Both the position numbers and the translations under genes were made by a program. Under the pieces are notes generated by a model. The model did not search any database. It saw only the letters and a list, made by a program, of their open reading frames with translations, and was not told the DNA's origin. A stretch of 64,000 nucleotides of DNA from the NCBI RefSeq assembly GCF_020497125.1, contig NC_059081.1:13009105-13073104 (forward strand), given 5' to 3'. This DNA is from Mauremys mutica (lineage: Eukaryota; Chordata; Testudines; Geoemydidae). Numbering within the stretch: the first letter of the stretch is position 1; every line of letters starts with the position of its first letter. Below, in pieces: positions 58,571-64,000 of the stretch.

Positions 58571-61500
58571 TAAACACAAAAAAAGCATAATGCCACAAAT
58601 GAATCAACTCTACAACAAATTAAACTAATGTTTGAGTGTGAAGGGAAAGAACATTTCTGCAAAGGAAACAACTCTGACTTTCAAGAGCCTAACAGCCAGA
58701 ATATATTCTTGCAAAAATGAAAGGACACTGTCAAGTTACCAAACCAAGAGGATTCAGGGATTTAAAAATATACCTGTCATTAAAAGGTGGGAGCCCATTT
58801 GCATATCTTGCTGTCAAAGGATTTCCATCATCATCATGATAAAATGCAAATAGCCCAGCAGAGAAACCCTTCAAAAATGTAAATAAAAAGCATGTTTAGA
58901 CAATACTAATCCATCTAAAATACTAAAAGCCATTAAGAGACCAATATACAACCCCCAATATATATACTGAGAATATTATACCTGAAGGCAATTAGCACAG
59001 ATGCTGAAAGATGCAAATTAAGTGCATTCCTTTTTATATAAACTAGCTGGGAGAATGCAAGGAAATGACATGTTAAAATATCAAGTCTTACCAGTGCATG
59101 AATAATTTCATGTTTCACTGTAGACAGCATGCCAATAAATTCCTGAGCTTGAGTAGAAATCATATTTGGACACAAATTAGCATATCCTGCTACTGGCCTG
59201 GAAGACAAACATTGCTTTGTTTTATAAATTGGATTTTGATTAAATGCTGGGCAACTTGAAAAAAAAAATCACATTAAATATGGAGGTAACAAATTAAACC
59301 TAAAAAACACTCATCTGATTTAATGCAAATAACTTTTCACCCTCTTTTGGGGATAAATCCTTCCATGTAATGTTTTTCCTGACTAGATAGATTACTAGCA
59401 GTAGCACATGTACGTACACACACACACACACACACTCTGCAAAAAGTGTGTAATTATTGGAGGTCAATAAGTTAACCCAATGGTTTTCAACCTTTATTTC
59501 ATTTGCAGACCCTTACAAGATTTCAAATGAAGGTGTAGACACGTTTGGAAATCAGGGGTCCATGGACCACAGGTTGAAAACCACTGAGTTAACTCGTTAA
59601 ATAAAAGAATTCCAATCTAGCAGCAGACACTGCACAACTGAAGCTCAGGGTCAGTCAGTCAGTTTCCATTACAAACCACCTGTTTTATAGCCATAATAAG
59701 AGACAGAAAACAGAGACAACCAGTTATCTCTTAAAACCTCAAGTGGAGGGTAAGGAGTTGTTGCATCGCAAGAGAGCAGGAACAGAGTTCAACATTCAAT
59801 GTGATCCCAAGCAGAGAGAGAAAGCATGTGTGTGTATGCATATGCGTTTATTCATTCCCAGCATGCTCTTATATACAATATGGTAAGCAATCACAATTGC
59901 TAATTAATTAATTAAACTCACACAGCCGCAGCTGTAACCCATAGGGTAATTATCATCCTACACACCTGTCTGACTTATCATCCTATTTACAATTAGCTGG
60001 CCGATGAGAACAAGCCCAAGGCTAGCCCTTCACACACACAGTTCCCAGCCCAATCAGCTCATCCCAGAAGCCTAAACAATCTCAGCATCTCACATTCTAT
60101 TCCCACAAGGAGTATTATTTCAGCTCCCTTACTTGACCACCCAAAATAAATCCCCATCCACCCACACACAATTATTTAAAAATGAAAATAAAAATTAGGT
60201 CAAGCTATTGCTTTATACAGTACTGCAGAATTATGTCCCACAAGGCCAGTATTTGTTCTTAAAAATTGACTTGTTGCAGCAGAAACATAGACCTCTCTAC
60301 CACCACCCCTAGGAGCTCTACGGCATTAGTCTTCAAACATATGTATTGGTGACCCCTTTCCCACATCAAGCCTCAGAGTGTGACCCCCTTTATAAATTAA
60401 AAAGGGGGGGTATAATTTAATTTAATGGGGGCTCTGGGCTGTCAGCCCCATGGAGCTGACAGCTCACGACCCCCTGTTTGAGAACCCCTGATCTATTTTA
60501 AAATAAAAAGAGATTTTCACTTTGCTTAAAGCTTGTAAAACTTCAGGCAGCAGCAGAGGGGTGGGAGCTAGTCTGCACGAAAATTTAAGGCAAAGTGCAT
60601 CACTGAGGTAGGGTGACCAGACAGCAAGTGTGAAAAATCGGGACGGGGTGGAGGGGTAATAGACTTCTATATAAGAAAAAGCCTCAAATATCGGGACAGT
60701 CCCTATAAAATCGGGACATCTGGTCACCCTACACTGAGGTCAACTTCCATAAGGCTCCACATAGGTGATAATGGATACAATTGCAAGATCTAGGTGCACA
60801 TATTCTGCAGATAAGGGGCCCAATCCTACTCCCATTTAAATTAGTAGAAGTTTTGCACTTACTTCAATGGAAGCTTTATACGGTATGCATATTAAGGAAA
60901 GAGGTTTAGCTTTGACTCGGTATGTCCCAGCTTCTCAGGATTTCGTGTAGTTTGATTTTTGTGTGCGCGTGTGTGTGTGCGCGTGTGTACGCACACATTA
61001 ATAAGAAAGTTTAGTTTATTTTAATAAATATTGAAAATATTTGTTAGCATATTTTGTACTTGAAAAATATTTACGCAAAATATTGTTTTGCAAAATCTCA
61101 AAGCGTACTGTGTCAAGGAGAGATATGAGAATGACTGTTTTGGTTCTTAACATGTAACCTGTCTACATTACCATGTTCCACTGTAGTGGAGTCACAGAGC
61201 TTAAGGCCAGAAGAGACCACTGGGTCATCTAGTCCAGTGGTTCTCAACCAAGGGTACATGTACCCCTGGGGGTACACAGAGGTCTTCCGGGGGGTACATC
61301 GACTCATCTAGATAATTGCCTAGTTTTACAACAGGCTACATAAAAAGCACCAACAAAGTCAGTGCAAACTAAAATGTCATACAGACAATGACTTGTTTAT
61401 ACTGCTCTATATACTATACACTGAAATGTAAGTACAATATTTATATTCCAATTGATTTATTTTACAACTATGTGGTAAAAATTAGAAAGTTCAGTACTAG

Positions 61501-62494
61501 TGTGCTGTGACACTTCAGTCTTTTAATGTCTGATTTTGTAAGCAAGTAGGTTTCAAGTGAGGTGTAATTTGGAGGGCGGGGAGGGGAGGGTGGACACGAC
61601 AAATCAGACTCCTGAAAGGGGTACAGTAGTCTGGGAAGGTTGAGAGCAACTGACCTAGTCTGAACTTCTGTATAATACAGGCCACCAACATCATCCAGCA
61701 CTCACATGCTAAACCCAACAACCAAAATTAGACCTAAGTATTACAAGTCACAGGAGACTGAACTGTTATTCTCTGCCTATGGCGCATAAGAGGGACCGAG
61801 GTGAACCAATGCCCGAGGTCCCTGCAATGGCAGGGAACTGATTAAATGATATACACTCAGATAACCCCACAAGTGACTCACACCCCTGCTGCAAAGGAAA
61901 TTGCTAACCCCTCAAGGTCACTGACAATCTAACCTGAGGGAAAATTCCTTCCCAAACCTACATATGTGATCAGTTAGACCATAAGCACACGAACAAGAAT
62001 CAGCCAGCTGGACAACAGAGAGAGAGAGAGAGAATGCTCAGAACTACCTTGGGGCACCAGCCCACCACATCCAGTGTCCCATCTCCAGCTGTGACCATTT
62101 CTGATGCTTCAGTGCAAAAACCCAGAACACACTGGGGGAGTCCCTTCTAGACCCATGCAGGTGACCAGCTAAAGCCATGAAGCATGAGATTTTAGGAACA
62201 CAAGATGTAAACCAACAACCCATTGCACTCAGCAGAACAGACATATCTAGTGAGTTCAGCATAAATGAATGCAAAGACTTGAAAAAATTACTCAGTAAAA
62301 ATTAGCCTGGAATGAATTTTTACCTGTCCATTTCTGCTTCCAGTTGGCAGTAGGCTGCGTACGCAATAATATTTTCCTGACCACATCTTTCAGTAGTAAG
62401 AGCACTGACATAAAGTACAAAATCGGCATCTCGAATTCCTTCTTGGTCTGGTAAGCCAGCAGGTCCCCAATGCCCTTCTTTTGCACTATATTCC
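45037..62494 (-). CDS. LMLN: Leishmanolysin-like zinc metallopeptidase, twelve 3' exons (5' part outside window)
   Basis: LMLN is an M8-family (GP63-like) metallopeptidase, known from Drosophila work (Invadolysin) as linked to cell migration, mitosis and lipid droplets. Twelve exons of 171, 106, 95, 118, 108, 77, 111, 133, 160, 131, 211 and 101 coding bases join without a phase error, giving 506 residues. The metal site is intact: HEIIHALGF supplies two histidines and the glutamate, ELNHWEKRL the later third histidine, and NEAMTGS the methionine turn. Cysteine-rich C-terminal modules follow, ending in a hydrophobic segment ([20 protein letters not shown]), which suggests a membrane or GPI-anchor signal. 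All introns are GT-AG. It converges with GPD1L2. The start codon and prodomain lie beyond the right edge. Confidence 0.96.
46057..46270. mobile_element. Small Penelope inverted dimer with 13-bp target duplication
   Basis: The element spans 46070-46257, between perfect copies of AAGGTAAATGATG at 46057-46069 and 46258-46270. The left half is antisense with a short tail; the right half is sense with the long tail ending 'acccctctgatactt'. They meet near 46150 beside the hammerhead-like stem. It lies downstream of LMLN exon K, within the last intron. Confidence 0.9.
46271..47016. other. LMLN last intron, remaining sequence
   Basis: No element or exon recognised between the Penelope insertion and exon K. 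Confidence 0.4.
47017..47227 (-). CDS. LMLN: LMLN exon K
   Basis: Seventy codons from [19 protein letters not shown] through [19 protein letters not shown] to [10 protein letters not shown] plus one base, ending at donor GTAGGT. Reading through the donor would give a spurious RLLYDLLM end. Confidence 0.94.
47705..47840 (-). repeat. MIR SINE relic, antisense
   Basis: Contains 'cctattttacagctagggaa' and 'aaactaccttggacaagtca', the MIR pattern reversed. Confidence 0.65.
48067..48197 (-). CDS. LMLN: LMLN exon J
   Basis: It encodes (D)[34 protein letters not shown] and PDWGSGCYQ. The acceptor is CCTTCAG and the donor GTAAGG. Confidence 0.95.
48873..49032 (-). CDS. LMLN: LMLN exon I
   Basis: It encodes [36 protein letters not shown] and [12 protein letters not shown] plus one base. 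The acceptor is CCTCTAG and the donor GTCAGT. Confidence 0.95.
49626..49969. mobile_element. GC-rich hAT/Charlie-like element
   Basis: The inverted ends CAGTTCTCAAACTGTGG and ATTTGAGAACTCCTG are typical, and the interior repeats 'aggctcaggcttcagc'-like words. No 8-bp duplication remains. Long frames across it are spurious. Confidence 0.7.
50020..50152 (-). CDS. LMLN: LMLN exon H
   Basis: It encodes (K)[18 protein letters not shown], then [18 protein letters not shown] to PQEYQ. The acceptor is TTTGAAG and the donor GTATAA. Confidence 0.95.
50570..50700. repeat. Decayed fold-back repeat
   Basis: The left 'gcctgattttgaaaatgacc' and right 'catgtccacttttcaagat' ends mirror each other loosely, like the hairpin family at 21605-21703. 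Confidence 0.4.
51188..51298 (-). CDS. LMLN: LMLN exon G
   Basis: It encodes (G)[19 protein letters not shown], then [17 protein letters not shown] plus two bases. The acceptor is TTTACAG and the donor GTAAGA. Confidence 0.95.
52038..52114 (-). CDS. LMLN: LMLN exon F, methionine turn
   Basis: It encodes [17 protein letters not shown] to LALMEDT plus two bases. NEAMTG holds the methionine of the metzincin-type turn. The acceptor is TTTTCAG and the donor GTAAGA. Confidence 0.95.
52545..53127 (+). mobile_element. CR1 LINE 3' end, interrupted by a hAT element
   Basis: The left part ends 'ttttcaagaacaggttagac' and the right part resumes 'aaacacctgtcagggatgtc', then finishes 'ggtgccttccagccctacat' and 'ttctatgattttatg'. 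The hAT element at 52627-53013 separates them. Confidence 0.85.
52627..53013. mobile_element. hAT element (family C, copy 1) nested in CR1
   Basis: A perfect duplication GGTTAGAC lies at 52619-52626 and 53014-53021. The ends are CAGTGGTCCCCAGAC and GTTTGGGGACCACTG, and the interior is GC-rich. A second member lies at 57837-58208. Long frames here are spurious. Confidence 0.92.
53694..53801 (-). CDS. LMLN: LMLN exon E, third zinc ligand
   Basis: Thirty-six codons from [18 protein letters not shown] to [13 protein letters not shown]; the histidine of NHWEKR is the expected third zinc ligand. The acceptor is TTTTGTAG and the donor GTTAGT. Confidence 0.95.
55227..55344 (-). CDS. LMLN: LMLN exon D
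   Basis: One base completes serine, followed by [19 protein letters not shown] and [15 protein letters not shown]. The acceptor is CTTACAG and the donor GTAAGT. Confidence 0.95.
55865..56515 (+). mobile_element. CR1 LINE 3' end
   Basis: Sense orientation. Contains 'agatagggatctgggggtca', 'ggcctcaactggagtactgt', 'gatgtggacaaattggagaa' and the end 'gactagatgacctcttgagg', 'ttctatgattctat'. Confidence 0.92.
56630..56765. repeat. Fold-back repeat
   Basis: The left 'gattcagcaaggtacttaag' and 'catatgtctaagtg' mirror the right 'ttaagtacaccactgaactg' around a central 'cactgttttcagtaagctt'. A decayed palindromic MITE. Confidence 0.5.
56851..57018 (+). mobile_element. tRNA-derived SINE (tortoise Pol III SINE type)
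   Basis: The head has an A box (tagctcagcagtttgagc) near 56862 and a B box (ggttgtgagttcaatcc) at 56899-56915. The body continues through 'ccacttagggatttagttgg' to a CR1-like end, 'gaactagatgacctcctgag', 'gatattctgt'. This is the sense copy of the family seen at 4541-4711. Confidence 0.88.
57837..58208. mobile_element. hAT element (family C, copy 2)
   Basis: A perfect duplication CTCTAAAT lies at 57829-57836 and 58209-58216. The ends CAGTGGTCCCCAAAC and GTTTGGGGACCACTG are near-perfect inverted repeats. The GC-rich interior is related to 52627-53013. Confidence 0.93.
58531..58564. repeat. (GT)n microsatellite
   Basis: About 16 GT dinucleotides preceded by 'gcgc', in LMLN intron DNA. Confidence 0.95.
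58774..58868 (-). CDS. LMLN: LMLN exon C
   Basis: It encodes [18 protein letters not shown] through [12 protein letters not shown] plus two bases. The glycine directly follows the HEXXH helix as expected. The acceptor is TTGAAG and the donor GTATAT. Confidence 0.95.
59092..59197 (-). CDS. LMLN: LMLN exon B, HEXXH catalytic exon
   Basis: It encodes (R)[13 protein letters not shown], then [23 protein letters not shown] is the zinc-binding HEXXH motif. The acceptor is TTCCAG and the donor GTAAGA. Confidence 0.96.
59410..59435. repeat. (CA)n microsatellite
   Basis: A run of about eleven to twelve CA units. Confidence 0.9.
59478..59586. mobile_element. Very short hAT element
   Basis: The ends CAATGGTTTTCAACC and GGTTGAAAACCACTG are inverted; the flanks AGTTAACC and AGTTAACT match at seven of eight bases. 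At 109 bases it is little more than its termini. Confidence 0.85.
59759..60107 (-). mobile_element. Solo LTR of an endogenous retrovirus or LTR element
   Basis: The 349-base unit begins TG and ends CA, and is flanked by a perfect 6-bp duplication AGGAGT at 59753-59758 and 60108-60113. On the minus strand a TATATAAG box is followed closely by AATAAA, the promoter and polyadenylation order of an LTR. No internal genes remain. Six-base duplications fit class II-like elements, but the family cannot be named. Confidence 0.85.
60324..60490. mobile_element. hAT-like relic
   Basis: The ends CATTAGTCTTCAAAC and GTTTGAGAACCCCTG are diverged inverted repeats. No duplication is visible. A G-rich 'aaaaaggggggg' run lies inside. 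Confidence 0.6.
60609..60731. mobile_element. Short MITE with TAGGGTGACCAGA ends
   Basis: The perfect termini TAGGGTGACCAGA and TCTGGTCACCCTA lie between perfect 8-bp duplications CACTGAGG (60601-60608 and 60732-60739). The interior carries 'atcgggac' motifs in both orientations. The duplication length fits a hAT-type transposase. Confidence 0.92.
60960..60997. repeat. (GT)n/(GC) microsatellite
   Basis: Alternating gtgtgcgcgtgtgtgtg purine-pyrimidine run with Z-DNA potential. Confidence 0.85.
61190..62190 (-). mobile_element. CR1-type LINE 3' region, antisense, interrupted by a hAT element
   Basis: It begins 'cacagagcttaaggccagaa' then 'gggtcatctagtc', resumes after the hAT at 'tgaacttctgtataatacag', and continues through 'gagggaccgaggtgaaccaa' and 'gggaaaattccttcccaaac'. 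It is the same family as 7008-7150. The right border is approximate. Confidence 0.65.
61235..61652. mobile_element. hAT element (family A, copy 2, inverted) nested in CR1-type DNA
   Basis: The ends are CAGTGGTTCTCAACC and GGTTGAGAGCAACTG; the flanks ATCTAGTC (61227-61234) and ACCTAGTC (61653-61660) match at seven of eight bases. The interior is the reverse-orientation relative of 993-1399. Confidence 0.9.
62324..62494 (-). CDS. LMLN: LMLN exon A (most 5' exon in window)
   Basis: One base completes the preceding codon, then [36 protein letters not shown] and [15 protein letters not shown] plus two bases. The acceptor is AATGTAG and the donor GTAAAA. This is the conserved stretch just before the zinc motif. 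The alternative frame here ([10 protein letters not shown]...) is not the gene. Confidence 0.94.
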
Positions 62495-62519
62495 CTACAT
62501 TGCTATGATAATGCAATTA

Positions 62520-63825
62520 AAATGGGAAAGATATGAAATAATTAGCCTAAATAACTTAAGTTCTTAGAAATGCAATATGCCAATCTTAAAGCCATTCACA
62601 AATATTTGTTCTTTTAAGCCAAGTAAAGATTAGAATCCCTGCTGTGGACTGGGTGAATACACTAGGGACAAAGTTTTAAAGAGTGATTAGTGATTTTGAT
62701 TCATCAATTTGAGTGGTGGCCAGAAGTGAAAGTAAGCCAGTACGCCATGCTGGACTGCACCAGTATAGCCTGATTTGGGGTGGGTTAGTAGGGTTGGTTG
62801 AATTTATTCACTTAATTTAATTTTATTTGATTAATTTTTTATTAATTAGTAATATTAATAATTATTATTGGATATTAATAGTATGGGTTTGGCTCGCCAA
62901 TGTGTTTGATTAGAAGATAAAGTCCGTTCTGAATTAGGCTTCAGAGAGTTTATAAAAGGAACTTCGGGGTATATGACAGGAACTTACACTGAGACAGATA
63001 GTTATAAAGACCTTTTTATTAAAATTAATGAAACAATAAGTAAATGTTAAAACAGTTTAAGATTACAAAGCTACAAAATATTACAGTTTTTTAAGAGAGA
63101 TATTTATGATAATACACTGTTATAAGCTTTGTAGTGCAGCAGCACTTTGGGTGTTTTTTACCCCTCTGATAGAGGAAGCTATTTTAAGATTGCGTTTTGG
63201 TTTTAACCCTACATAAAGTAGGTGCTTTAGAAGGTAAAGCAGAAGGGAAATTAGATTCTTTTTTACTTACAGTTTTGAAAAGATAATACTACGGCCTATT
63301 AGTAGTTAATAGCCTTCGGAGATGGGTAGCATCGATACGTAGATGTGGTGGAGGCGATGGAGTGTAGACAGGAACAGATAGATGGGTGTATCGCCTGCCT
63401 AATGGTGATTTGTTTCAGCTTTTATAGAGCATTATTCGGAAATCCTTCCTCCTATGCCCAAATTTCATCTGTCCCCCACGGAAATGTTAGGGTACACCTG
63501 CCTCATAGGCTAACATGTGTGTGCATATGAATGACAGTTATGTACGCATTTGTGGTGTATTTGTTAGATTTGTGGGCAAAAATCCCTTTTTCCACCCTTT
63601 ACTGTTATTGGTTTAGTTAAAGGTTTCCAGACATCTGCATAGCTATTTTGTCTTATTATTACTTTTCTGAGTAAGGATCCCAAAGGTTGCCTTTAGCATC
63701 AGATCAGGATGTCTGATCTGTAGGTATTTTGCATTTCAGCTATTGCAAATCTATAAGCCTATTACATACATAAATTTATCAAAAAGACATTTTATACAGA
63801 CCAACAGATTAATTCTTAGGGCTAC
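62520..63825. other. LMLN intron DNA, unclassified
   Basis: After exon A the sequence becomes very AT-rich (62800-63120), then holds a region from about 62900 to 63820 that resembles no family I know. No exon was recognised. Long interspersed or LTR-derived DNA is possible, but no borders were found. Confidence 0.4.
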
Positions 63826-63830
63826 ACCAG

Positions 63831-64000
63831 GCAGCCCAGAGCCCTTTAAATCCCGGCCGCGGCTGGGATTTAAAGGGCTCAGAACTCCTAGTGGCTGCGG
63901 GCAGCCCACAGCCCTTTGAATCCCAGCCATGGCTGGGATTTAAAGGGCTCAGAGCTCCCCGCGGCGGCGGGCAGCCCAGAGCCCTTTGAATCCCGGCTAC
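63831..64000. repeat. 70-bp tandem repeat with palindromic core, continuing past the window
   Basis: The word gcagccca(g/c)a recurs at 63831, 63901 and 63971, an exact 70-bp period. Each unit contains a hairpin in which 'agccctttaaatccc' pairs with 'gggatttaaagggct' around GGCCGCGGCT or its variant. Only 2.4 units are inside the window. Confidence 0.88.

Noticed and set aside
62292..62516. 74-codon minus-strand frame over LMLN exon A
   Set aside because: It is the wrong frame; the frame giving [13 protein letters not shown] joins correctly to the next exon and matches the peptidase family.

Overview
The window is vertebrate nuclear DNA, almost certainly from a cryptodiran turtle. The evidence is two spliced, strongly conserved animal genes set in a landscape of sauropsid repeats: CR1 LINE 3' ends, Penelope-like elements with a GIY-YIG endonuclease, many short hAT-type elements with 8-bp target duplications, MIR/L2 relics, and a tRNA-derived SINE whose 3' end resembles CR1 (the tortoise Pol III SINE arrangement). 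No prokaryotic features are present.

Positions 1-12.4 kb are intergenic and repeat-rich (hAT, an RTE-like LINE interrupted by a hAT element, CR1, Penelope, MIR). A CpG island at about 12.5-13.15 kb holds the first exon of a cytosolic NAD-dependent glycerol-3-phosphate dehydrogenase gene on the + strand. Its eight coding exons run from 12768 to 38048 and join in frame into 349 residues. The protein mixes GPD1-type and GPD1L-type signatures and lies beside LMLN, so I read it as the third vertebrate paralogue (GPD1L2 / gpd1c type). Its introns carry a large inverted Penelope dimer, a second small inverted dimer, hAT copies, a GC-rich composite repeat with a 47-bp minisatellite, and a degenerate CR1.

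From 62494 down to 45037, on the - strand, are twelve exons of LMLN (leishmanolysin-like zinc metallopeptidase, M8). They cover the HEXXH catalytic site through the hydrophobic C-terminus; the 5' exons lie beyond the right edge. The two genes are convergent, with about 7 kb between stop codons. Most of that interval (39.0-46.0 kb) is AT-rich and nearly free of transposons, and probably holds long 3' UTRs. LMLN introns hold CR1, hAT, SINE, a solo LTR and a third Penelope inverted dimer. The last 170 bases enter a 70-bp tandem repeat with a palindromic core.

The most notable pattern is the Penelope family. Six clear insertions are visible, three of them head-to-head inverted dimers with their 3' tails outward, each flanked by one 11-13 bp target duplication. 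Each dimer therefore looks like one integration event in which both target ends were primed. The same elements carry hammerhead-ribozyme-like cores near their 3' ends. I could run no searches; family names rest on recognised sequence features.
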